A DNA stretch of 24,654 nucleotides from NCBI GenBank assembly GCA_026419775.2, contig JAOPGA020000035.1:1-24654 (forward strand). The letters run 5' to 3'. Both the position numbers and the translations under genes were made by a program. Below are positions 1 through 7,785 of the stretch, piece after piece (positions within the stretch are counted from its first letter, which is position 1; each line of letters begins with the position of its first letter). Under the pieces are notes generated by a model, which searched no databases, was not told where the DNA came from, and saw nothing but the letters and a program-made list of their open reading frames with translations. This stretch comes from Acrasis kona (lineage: Eukaryota > Heterolobosea > Eutetramitea > Acrasida > Acrasidae).

Positions 1-95
1 CTTTCAATGGTTTTTATCATGGATCATTTCAGATTCAACTTACTAGAGTTCAACTTAAATTTATTTGTAATGGTGTCCAAGTGCCAAAAGTTTGT
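1..95 (+). repeat. Direct repeat, left copy
   Basis: Positions 1-48 match 2183-2230 at about 41 of 48 bases, counted by eye. Both share the core TTTTTATCATGGATC and then TTCAGATTCA and TTACTAGA. Similarity resumes more loosely after a small insertion in the right copy, around AATTTATT and GTAAT. The pair brackets the dioxygenase and the coiled-coil frame. The window begins inside this copy, so its left end is unknown. It could be a terminal repeat of an element, a UTR duplicate, or a dispersed repeat. Confidence 0.6.
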
Positions 96-190
96 ATGTG
101 CATGCTGCTCTGTAGAACAATCTGTCGAGGTGCGACATGATTACAGACGCTTTGAGGAGATGTCTCAAACCAAGAAAGTCCCTTTAAACA

Positions 191-477
191 ATGACGAAAA
201 GGATTTTAAGGGTTATGTTATATAAATTTCCACGTGCAACATTTATTAATGGTTATGTGTGCTACAATCACAAGAAAATGTATAACAGTAAAGCACCGTA
301 CTGTATGGAGTTTAATACTCTCGCACTCGATTCGCAACGAGAGTTCGAAAACAACGCGCAACAATTACTTTCAGGATGGAGCAAAGTCACAAGTATTATT
401 CTTACATTGCATACTAATAACACCTTTCTAGCGTTTGACTCAAAATCATTCACATGCTGTAATTAATCAAATGCCAG
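191..477 (+). other. Possible 5' exons of the dioxygenase gene
   Basis: Two overlapping frames are open here, one from ATG 191 and one containing ATG 249. An intron could run from 393 to 431: donor GTATTA, branch-like TACTAAT at 411-417, acceptor TTTCTAG, 39 nt. A second could run from 478 to 517: donor GTATGA, acceptor AAAAAG, 40 nt. Joining 249-392, 432-477 and 518-1371 stays open and would give a 347-aa protein. The 191 frame looks more protein-like but would need a weaker donor at 387 (GTCACA). The sizes match the better-supported introns of this window. The choice of frame is unresolved and transcript data would decide it. Confidence 0.35.
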
Positions 478-519
478 GTATGAATTAAACATTGTGATAT
501 TTGACAATTTTAAAAAGTT

Positions 520-1371
520 ATGGAAAGAGAGCACTTTGAAACATTATACGTCAACACTCCAAATCATGTCGACCGCTCGCAACTCCCCGATTTAAAACCA
601 ACTTGGGAACAAAATAAAATTATTTCAGGCAAATTACACAAGATCAAGACAAATTGTGGGGAAACAGATGACACGTTTACCATTCTGAGACCAAATGCTG
701 TACCAAAAGCTCTTGGTGATGATATTGAGAATCTTGTCAGCAGGATTAATGCGAGTAAACTGTTTGGTCCTCAAGACTTCGATGCAACGCGCGGCAACAT
801 TTGTTTGAATTTTGGCCTTGTGAAGGAATACGTTGTTGGAAGATGGTCACACTCTGCCCATTTAAACAAAATTTTGGACTCTGAATTTGCAGAAGAGGCT
901 GTCGATGTTTTTGGAAGGCTAGGACATTTCACATTAGATTATCTGCGAGAGCATGACAATGCATCATTTGTTCTGATTCAAAATGCTATGCAACTGCTTC
1001 CAAAGGACCTTATTGATACATACCCTCTTCCGCTTCCCAACATGTTTATCAACATTGAGAATTCACAGTGCCGCGTTCATGTCGATAGTAATGATGCAGC
1101 AGACGTTCTTGGCCTATTGTTTGTATTTAAATCACAGGATTGTCGAGGATGTAACCTTTTATTCCCTGACCTCAAAGTGGAATTTGATTTATGTCATTGT
1201 GATTTGCTTCGAGCACGATTTAGAGTTCTGAGACACCAAAATACCCCTCTAGAAAGTGGTCATCGGACATCAATTGTTATTCCAATCCACGACCGAATTG
1301 CGGACCTCACATTCCAAGATGCGGAGAATAGGGTCTTATTGAATTGCAAAATACGGGCACCATATACATAA
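520..1371 (+). CDS. 2OG-Fe(II) dioxygenase, TET/JBP-like
   Basis: A 283-aa frame from ATG 520, possibly longer through upstream exons. The C-terminal third has the layout of a 2-oxoglutarate, Fe(II)-dependent double-stranded beta-helix. It contains H187-V-D189, a strand around GCNLLFPDLKVEF, the CDLLRARFRVLRH segment with distal H239, and R249 followed by TS, ten residues after H239. The residues expected for iron (H187, D189, H239) and 2OG (R249) are therefore all present, so activity is plausible. Spacing and the strand before the distal His recall the TET/JBP-like enzymes that oxidise thymine or 5-methylcytosine in DNA, including those carried by fungal KDZ transposons. Substrate is inference. 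Other 2OG oxygenases such as prolyl hydroxylases cannot be excluded. The N-terminal 170 residues are unrecognised. It lies just upstream of, and slightly overlaps, a LINE-ORF1-like frame on the same strand. Confidence 0.6.
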   Translation: MEREHFETLYVNTPNHVDRSQLPDLKPTWEQNKIISGKLHKIKTNCGETDDTFTILRPNAVPKALGDDIENLVSRINASKLFGPQDFDATRGNICLNFGLVKEYVVGRWSHSAHLNKILDSEFAEEAVDVFGRLGHFTLDYLREHDNASFVLIQNAMQLLPKDLIDTYPLPLPNMFINIENSQCRVHVDSNDAADVLGLLFVFKSQDCRGCNLLFPDLKVEFDLCHCDLLRARFRVLRHQNTPLESGHRTSIVIPIHDRIADLTFQDAENRVLLNCKIRAPYT

Positions 1372-2054
1372 ACGGACAGGCGGCTAACGCCCCAAGAGAA
1401 GGCCTGAAATGTTTCATAAAGAAAGGCTTCTCTAGCAATTTAAGAGCCAGGAAACATGCGGTCCAAAAATAAATATCCGCGAAATACAAAAGCGACATAA
1501 GAATGGACGTGAAGAACTCGGTCTCCGCAAAGGGAAATGCTTACTGTTTTGTGGTGATTACAGGTCTCTCCAAAGAACAAGAGGCATCCATCAACACATC
1601 GCTCGAATTGATTGAGGTGGATTGTTTCGTCCTGGAACCATTCAAGCCATACAAAAAATCATCGGCCCAATCCTCACAGACAACATCCAACCGTGCCCCC
1701 CAACCTGCAACGTCATCGAGCATCGATAACCTTACATCTCAAATCAAATCAATGGCAGCAGCACAAGAGAAAATGGCCACAAACATTTTGGAATGTAGGG
1801 AGGAAATTAAAACAATTGCAGAGAGACAGGACGACTTGGAGATCGCTCAGAAGAACGACCATGATACCATCCACGCCCTGAAGGACGACGTTAGCGAAGC
1901 CAAACTGGACATTAAAGCCATACTTAAACTGCTAACGGACCGTCAGCCTGAGGTGGCAACACCTACAAAGAACTTGCCAGTTCGCTTCTCACAATACAAC
2001 ATTGTTCTAAAATCATTGCGACCTTCATTGTTTTTATATTGTCTTCGCTTATGA
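1332..2054 (+). pseudogene. Coiled-coil protein, probable LINE ORF1 remnant
   Basis: One frame is open from 1332 to 2054 except for a TAA at 1470-1472. Downstream of it, ATG 1503 would give 183 aa. The part before the stop reads as protein (APREGLKCFIKKGFSSNLRA), so the stop probably interrupts an older, longer frame. Roughly residues 70-145 of the 1503 frame form a heptad-like, charged coiled coil rich in E, K, D and Q. A Ser/Thr/Pro/Gln linker precedes it. Composition is C-rich and resembles the LINE ORF2 copies at 3503 and 14080. Coiled-coil ORF1 proteins are typical of LINEs, where they bind RNA. The last 25 residues are hydrophobic and may be readthrough beyond the homologous part. Assignment to the same LINE family is inference. 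Confidence 0.45.
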
Positions 2055-2182
2055 TAGAAAATTAATAATCTCATACATATGCCCAATACATTCTGGCTAG
2101 TCCCGTGGCATGTATAAACCTGAATCTGAAGTTCTTCCCACCTTTTGTAAAATATTATAGGTTTGTATGGTGTTGTTTATAT

Positions 2183-2275
2183 CTTTCAGTAATTTTTATC
2201 ATGGATCTTTTCAGATTCAGGTTACTAGAATGATTTGATGTTCGTGACTCAAAATTTATTGTAATTATGCACAAT
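2183..2275 (+). repeat. Direct repeat, right copy
   Basis: Partner of the repeat at the window start. The first 48 bases match with about seven substitutions, then alignment continues more weakly after about eight extra bases. Same orientation as the left copy, with starts 2182 bp apart. Confidence 0.6.
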
Positions 2276-3500
2276 GTCGTTTCAAACACAGCGGTTCCAA
2301 ACCTTTTATCTCAAAACCATTCAATAATAATGTATAGAGGAAATGAAGGATTATTACCAAACACACAATGACGTTCAATAACATGTAATCAAACACTGGA
2401 AGTTTATAGGATGTAACACCTTTATTACCAATAACTACAAGATCTCACTCGTAATTGCTTTGCAAAACTGATGTAACAAATCAACATTATTAACATTTCA
2501 GGTTTAAAGCCAGTCTCGAATGTTGTCAATTACTTTTAGTATGACCAGTACATACGATACCCACGCATTACACTTAACAAGGTTTCCAATATTGCCTTGG
2601 TTATAAACAAGAATTTGCCAGAAACATTCTATAAATTTATACGTGGATCGTCCATAGGGAATATATGCTAACAATGTGCATCAAGACTCCAAACAAGTCA
2701 GAGTTTGGTACGAATGGCATACTCACTTTAGTATTTAAATACAGTGTGGATTGCCACGGCTTTTGAGATCTGAATGTGGACCAAACAATGTGTTGCCCGG
2801 GTGGTGTGTTAATTTCTTGTTGATATATTTACCCACTTACTAACGTACAAATCTAATATAGCATCTAATACACACGGGCTTGTTTGCTACAAGATTTAAA
2901 TGCAGGCTTGAATAGAATCACAAATAAATCATTTAAACAGAACAACAATTTGAAGCCAAAGTGAAATTGATTGAGGGTACTTTATTGCATTATACATGTA
3001 TGTGCCTTTAATGTTGTGTATTGATGCCCGAATGGGTTGTCTCATTACTTGAAATGAATCATCGTTCATCTTGTAGTTTTTGTTAATACAGTCTGCTTCT
3101 TGCTCTATGTGTTGATGTTGTCATTCAAATGTTGTTTCTCAGATACCCATGGTTCACGAACACACTGTCTGTGCTCTGCCAAGCCACGAATGAGCCCCTC
3201 AATTCTGATTGGATGCGCCATATTTCGGGCTTTACAAGAGCCGGAGTATTAAAACAGCCCGTCGTGTAGTAATGTGTTTCGGAGATTTCTTTCCAGCCTG
3301 CACAAATAAATTCTTTTTTCTAATTATTACGCTTATGTTCTCTGATGAACAGCAGCTGCACGCATACTCTGTTGTTGACCTCATTATTAAAATATTGTAA
3401 AGAGGGTATGCTTGAGGGTTCAATTTAAAGTTCAAAAGGAAACATGAATACTATTTCAAAGTATTTCGATGTATTAGTTGGTCTACAGACACCCCTCTCC
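2276..3500. other. AT-rich stretch without a convincing gene
   Basis: Stops are frequent in all frames. A 38-codon minus-strand frame at 3105-3221 begins MAHPIRIEGLIRG and has protein-like composition. It is too short and isolated to call. No tRNA-like or tandem-repeat structure is seen. Confidence 0.5.
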
Positions 3501-3502
3501 AA

Positions 3503-4445
3503 ATGAACAGAAAGAAGATCACCATCTGTTCGTGGAACATCAATGGAAAAGCCATCTCCACATCCTCTCCAATGATGGACAACTCCCTCAACCTCACCAA
3601 CTTTCTCACCCGTTTCAACATTGACATTGCATGCATCCAAGAATCACACCACCTCGACTCTGAACTCAAACAATTCCAACAATCATTGTCTAGAGGATAG
3701 ATGTGCTTTGGTCATGGACGAACCTCAAAAAAGAAACATGGAGTTATAATTTTAGTGAAGAAACGATATCGCAATAATGTGATCTCAGTCTCCCAACGAA
3801 ACTCAACCATCCTGACCCTCATGCCTTATATCGGAACTTGATATGAATGGGACAGTGTCGAGAGACGGATCAGACATTCATGACATATTGTTCAATCCTT
3901 TAGCAAACGCCTACTTCTCGGATATATCACTTATCGAGTACGAAGAAGCCCTGAAATCCACATCAAATATACCCAGCATCGACAGTGTTGATGGTACGAT
4001 GTTATTGAACCTCAAGAAAATCGAATGAACTACACGAACAAATGCCTTCGATACTTACTAGAATACTCCGTGGCGAAGATCGTAAAGAAGCATATATCTT
4101 TGATACCTAAAACATCTGATCCTGAGGATTTGTTAAATGTATCAAAGTTTCGTCCAATAATCAACAAATGATTTATGAAAGCGTTAATGGCGTCCAATAC
4201 CATATCACCACTCCAGAGAGGCGTTATACCTGGTGGCTCATGTGTGGAACTCACCACAACGATGCTAAATGTGCTGACTAATTCAAGAATACGTAAATCC
4301 GACCTATACATACCCCTGATTGACTTCTCCGACGCTTATGGAAGTGTGGCACATGAAAGACTGTTTGAACTACTTTCATTACTCGGAATACCAAAGAAGG
4401 TAGTGGATATCGTCCGAGTACTGAAACAGGCCTACATTGATTTGA
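3503..4445 (+). mobile_element. LINE-type retrotransposon remnant, copy 1 (ORF2)
   Basis: ORF2 of a non-LTR retrotransposon, internally deleted. The first 65 codons from ATG 3503 match the start of an AP-type endonuclease: ITICSWNINGKA, then FNIDIACIQESHH. More endonuclease follows in another frame (HGVIILVKKRYRNNVISVS, about 3733-3790). Reverse-transcriptase sequence follows: the EEALKSTSN linker at about 3939-3965, ISPLQRG at about 4202, then motif A as IDFSDAYGSV near 4318-4350. Motif B, the catalytic YxDD and the C-terminal zinc knuckle are absent, and the sequence stops matching RT near 4440. Compared with copy 2 it has lost about 95 nt after 3909, about 13 nt near 4081 and 39 nt near 4158, each with little or no junction homology. 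It is a dead copy. Confidence 0.85.
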
Positions 4446-4994
4446 ACAATTTGATTAGTTTCACCCTAGATGATGGTAAGTTTTACTTTTTTCATTTGTT
4501 ATTAACAATGTGTCAGCCATCAAAAACCATTGTGACGTCGCTCTAGAAAGTGAAGGAAAAGTTGTTTATTGCCACAAGCTTATATTGGGAGGAGTGCGAT
4601 ACTTTAAATTAATGTTTAGTGGGCCCTTCACTGAGAGTCAAAATTCCATTCGACAGCCCATTCAAATCATGAACTATTCCTACAGCACCATTTTGGCCTT
4701 TGTTACATTCTTGTATTCCCGTGATGTTACAAAGTACGTTGATGCCAGTGACTGTGTGGAAGTGTTGTTGTGTGCACATAAATATAACGTTGAGGAGATG
4801 GAGCCAGCGGTCATTTCCATCATTGTAGCAAATGTGGACAATGAGAGCGTGGAATCGGTATTGCATGTGGCCAAAAGGTATAATCGTTCTACTTTGAGTT
4901 TGTGGTGCAAATTGTACATACCCATCTTGATGAGTTGAATGATTTGGAGGACAAGACAAAGAAGATAATTAACCACTATATGTGTCACTTGTGA
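4446..4994 (+). pseudogene. BTB/POZ-domain gene, frameshifted, fused to LINE sequence
   Basis: A BTB/POZ fold is readable from CDVALESEGKVVYCHKLIL through YFKLMFSGPFTES to FVTFLYSRDV, followed by the start of a BACK-like helical region (CAHKYNVEEM, VLHVAKRYN). BTB domains dimerise and often recruit Cullin-3 ubiquitin ligase. An intron at 4476-4516 (GTAAGT..GTCAG, 41 nt) splits the start and restores frame with upstream DLNNLISFTLDD. Upstream of that the same frame continues into the LINE reverse transcriptase. Near 4887-4892 the frame breaks: the original continues one frame over (FVVQIVHTHLDELNDLEDK) to TGA 4992-4994, whereas the uncorrected frame stops at 4938. An AATAAA lies at 4997-5002. 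The natural 5' end is missing, replaced by the LINE. Confidence 0.75.
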
Positions 4995-5114
4995 TTAATA
5001 AATGTTGTGCTTCTTACTTTTGCATCATTGATCTTTCCTCTTTTGATAGGTTCAACCCCCTTACAAAAAAATCCCAAAAAGGTTATGGTGTGTTCTATTA
5101 ATAAATTAAACTGA

Positions 5115-5939
5115 ATGAGATCAAGTATTGTGCTAATTCTTACATTCATGGCAGTGGTGTGTTTAGGGCTAGAGATAATTCCACTGCAATTCAGAAATAG
5201 ATCATTCACGGTTGAAGAATTCCATGACGAGATATTAAAATATTCAAGGAATAATGATATATTAGTACCAAGTACTCTGCTCGGCCCAAGAATTGGACTT
5301 ATTATCAATTTGGAGACGCGACAAGGAAGTACGCTACAAATTAAGGTTAAATTTGGAATAAGTGGTCTAGATAATCAAGTTCAGCGTAAGTTTCCTAGTT
5401 GGGGCGCTAAGAGATTCTACGTGAGTGACATCACTTACAAAGAAAGCGAGAGAGGAGAAGTAAGTGCAGATCAAGATAGATTAAGAAATGTACTTGATCT
5501 TATTGAAAACATCCATGCGCAACATATGCCAGGTCTAAGTCATGAAATTATAGAAAAAACAGTGCCTGAAAGACCAGCAGTGCAGATAGCAGAAAATATA
5601 ACTAGAAGAAGAAGAAGAAGAAGAAGTGTAGGATTAGCAGCGCAGATAGCAGGTGGTATAAATTTAGATTCCAGCACCACTGCCATTATCGGTAATGCAG
5701 ATAATACTCAGATCAATAATGATAGAAATTCACAACAGAACAACAATAATGGAGCTGCCACCGGTGCATCAAATTCTGGACAGAATGGTGGTAGATCTAC
5801 CACCAATAGTAGAAGAGGAACAAGTTGCTGGGGGAGTTTTTGTAAGATTGTAAAAGGCATTGGATCTGGTTTTCGTGGATCCTCCTCCCAAGTAGATGTT
5901 GCTGAGCATGCCGCGGGTGCTATTAAGTATTTTAATTAA
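5115..5939 (+). CDS. Secreted protein with poly-arginine run, unknown
   Basis: A 274-aa protein from ATG 5115. Residues 1-18 form a signal peptide (short basic start, hydrophobic VLILTFMAVVCLG). Residues 19-160 are a mixed-charge region of unknown fold. Residues 164-170 are seven consecutive arginines followed by Ser, which would be an ideal furin/kexin-type cleavage site. The rest is low-complexity Asn/Gly/Ser/Gln (about 190-235), then a compact basic segment SCWGSFCKIVKGIGSGFRG (237-255) with two cysteines five apart. This suggests a preproprotein releasing a C-terminal peptide, but that is inference and no family is recognised. The Arg run is coded by an AGA-type repeat between copies of a 17-nt direct repeat. 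Arg-rich runs can also be nuclear signals, but the leader favours secretion. Confidence 0.7.
   Translation: MRSSIVLILTFMAVVCLGLEIIPLQFRNRSFTVEEFHDEILKYSRNNDILVPSTLLGPRIGLIINLETRQGSTLQIKVKFGISGLDNQVQRKFPSWGAKRFYVSDITYKESERGEVSADQDRLRNVLDLIENIHAQHMPGLSHEIIEKTVPERPAVQIAENITRRRRRRRSVGLAAQIAGGINLDSSTTAIIGNADNTQINNDRNSQQNNNNGAATGASNSGQNGGRSTTNSRRGTSCWGSFCKIVKGIGSGFRGSSSQVDVAEHAAGAIKYFN
5576..5652 (+). repeat. 17-nt direct repeats flanking the Arg-codon run
   Basis: AGCAGTGCAGATAGCAG at 5576-5592 recurs with one mismatch at 5636-5652, exactly 60 nt (20 codons) later in the same frame. It encodes AVQIA then AAQIA. Between them is the AGA repeat for the seven arginines. This looks like a small in-frame duplication that diverged while the AGA tract expanded. 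Confidence 0.7.
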
Positions 5940-6004
5940 TAAGTCCAATATTGAATAAGAAGCCATTTTTTTGTTCATTTACTTTTTCTGATATCAAGAT
6001 GTCA

Positions 6005-6294
6005 TCACAATGTATTTACCTCAATGAAAGTAATATTTACTTTGTATTGGAGTGCTTGGCTCTGTGGTCCAAAATTTTCAAAAAAAGCCCATCGGATAGA
6101 CTTCCTTCCATTCTGTTGTCTTCAAGGCGACTTCTAGATCTCTTCCTGAATAGACTTCTCCTTCCTTTGTGAATAGCAGAAGTGATTTAAATGAACCAAA
6201 GGCTACGGAGGATGTGTAGGGTGAATTTTTCATGATTAAATTCGTATTTCTCAAACCCATCCTCTTTTCCGACGGAAACCCTCTTCAGACATGC
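6005..6294 (-). pseudogene. Decayed gene fragment, weakly RCC1-like
   Basis: Reading the minus strand from about 6294, protein-like sequence runs in three frames. First comes KRVSVGKEDGFEKYEFNHEK, then after a shift SSVAFGSFKSLLLFTKEGEV and WKEVYPMGFF. After a second shift in a T run near 6077 comes ENFGPQSQALQYKVNITF, ending at TGA 6005-6007. The GSFKSLLLFTKEGEVYS stretch recalls RCC1 beta-propeller repeats, in which a Gly, a His/Phe and 'DGxVYS' recur. This is a short resemblance, so the family is tentative. At least two frameshifts mean it is not functional as written. Confidence 0.35.
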
Positions 6295-6299
6295 TTTTG

Positions 6300-7405
6300 A
6301 AAATGTATGGTAAGTCGACGTTGGTTGCGCTGTCTGTGTTATTCATTTTCAGATTCCTGGGGCTGATCAGAAATTTGAAAAGATCCAAGTTGAGATCGGC
6401 CGAATGGAGTAAATCTTAAAAAAGTAAAAGCTACACCAGATATAAATATGATAATAGGACAGAAAATAAAGGTTCGCCTGTCGCAGGTTGTTGTATAATG
6501 GCGAAGACACCTGCAATAAGTCAGGTAAGATTTTCTCCTACCAAAAGTGCACTACTGAAGAGGTATCTGTAGTTTGATATGACTGGAAAATACACCACTG
6601 AAGTAGTGCAGTCAGTTGCTCCAGATAAAAAGGTTAAAAGTAGCAGACTATACGACCTTCGATGGTCCAGAGACATGTGAGATGCAATTTCGTATCCTTC
6701 GGGCAATGTATATGCTAGTATTGACAATTGCGAATAAATTTCATTGGCAACGATCCAACTTGAAAGTCCCCATAGGACGACCGATATCTAAACAGTGCTT
6801 GTTCTAACCCGCGAGTATATGGTTGCCTTCATTTTATTTAGCTGGTTACAATGAAACAATCACACGTCGAAGCAATTTCAAATGTTATCAACTGCGATAT
6901 TAACAACAACAGGAGAGAATCATCGGCACTCTTGAATTACCCGACCTCAATCAGCAGATTAAATCGCACCAACACGCTTTGAGGTGCCACCTTTCAGCGA
7001 CATGTAAGTAATACAAAACAGAAACTTTCAGAACAATAGCAAAAAATTTTATGATTAAAAGCGCCAGAATAATTAGATTGTGTGGCGAGATGAATAATGA
7101 TGAACATTTTTCAAAATATTAAATCAAAATCGTTAGTACAAGGAATTCTATCAAGATTATCACATTGTGAACGCGATAATCATCATCATTCGATATTTGA
7201 TTTACTCTCTCTCTACATTTAATTTGTTCAGAACAATATCATAAATAAACATTTCTTATCATCTACTTCAAAAATCCTCTTAAACTCCATCACTTGATTG
7301 AAATAAAATTTTAGAAATCCAAATGAAAAGTAATTTGAGGCAACAGAAAAGAAATGTCTTAATGAAATAAAAAACAAAATGTAATTTTATAGTTGTCAAA
7401 AAATT
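6300..7405. other. Gene-poor stretch with small fragments
   Basis: No frame is long enough to call. On the plus strand a possible 42-nt intron (about 6309-6352: GTAAGTCGAC..TTTTCAG) precedes a short protein-like run, GADQKFEKIQVEIGRME, ending in TAA near 6413. Around 6850-7010 two plus-strand frames read as protein, MKQSHVEAISNVINCDINNN and, one frame over, QERIIGTLELPDLNQQIKSH, ending near a GTAAGT. They may be one frameshifted remnant. Positions 7040-7400 are very AT-rich and I see nothing in them. Confidence 0.3.
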
Positions 7406-7663
7406 TTATTCAAAATTTGATTTGACACGTCCTGCTAAGCCTCTTGCTGGAGAAGCATTGTTGCCACCGGAGAGATTTGCAGTGGCTTGAACTGGAGGAG
7501 ATGTCGTTATGCATGTTTTGCACTCTGGACATTTATCATTACCATTGCGTCTTTGTCTTTTTGCAGGTGATGCATTGTTATCGCCTGATAAGTTCGTATC
7601 CTTTATTCCACATGGACATGGTTCACCAGAGTAAATTGTGAGACTTGCATACGAAGAAACAAA
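7406..7663 (-). CDS. Partial frame with Cys pairs and NLSG-NNASPA repeat
   Basis: A minus-strand frame is open for 85 codons, bounded upstream by TAG at 7664-7666 and ended by TAA at 7406-7408. It has no good ATG. It contains two copies of NLSG(D/G)NNASPA(K/R), separated by a Cys-rich linker with CPCG and CPECKTC. The TAG bounding it is preceded by ATTT, so it could be a splice acceptor of a 3' exon. However, the NHL gene's AATAAA (minus, 7735-7740) lies only about 70 nt upstream and leaves little room for a first exon. It may be a 3' exon of a lost gene or an alternative tail of its neighbour. Family unknown. Confidence 0.35.
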   Translation of the reverse strand, partial: FVSSYASLTIYSGEPCPCGIKDTNLSGDNNASPAKRQRRNGNDKCPECKTCITTSPPVQATANLSGGNNASPARGLAGRVKSNFE

Positions 7664-7785
7664 CTAAATAGATCGAGGGAGGGATTCTTACAGACAAAGA
7701 AACAATCGAAGAGTTGTCTTTTAAAATTAAACGTTTTATTGGTAAATATTTATGTAGAGAACAGTGGCGATAGAGGGTTGGTGCT

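Noticed and set aside
4609-4988. Two minus-strand frames over 100 aa
   Set aside because: They lie opposite the BTB domain, whose plus-strand reading has clear family residues.
4985-5308. Minus-strand 107-aa frame
   Set aside because: Mostly antisense to the start of the secreted protein gene, with no leader or domain of its own.
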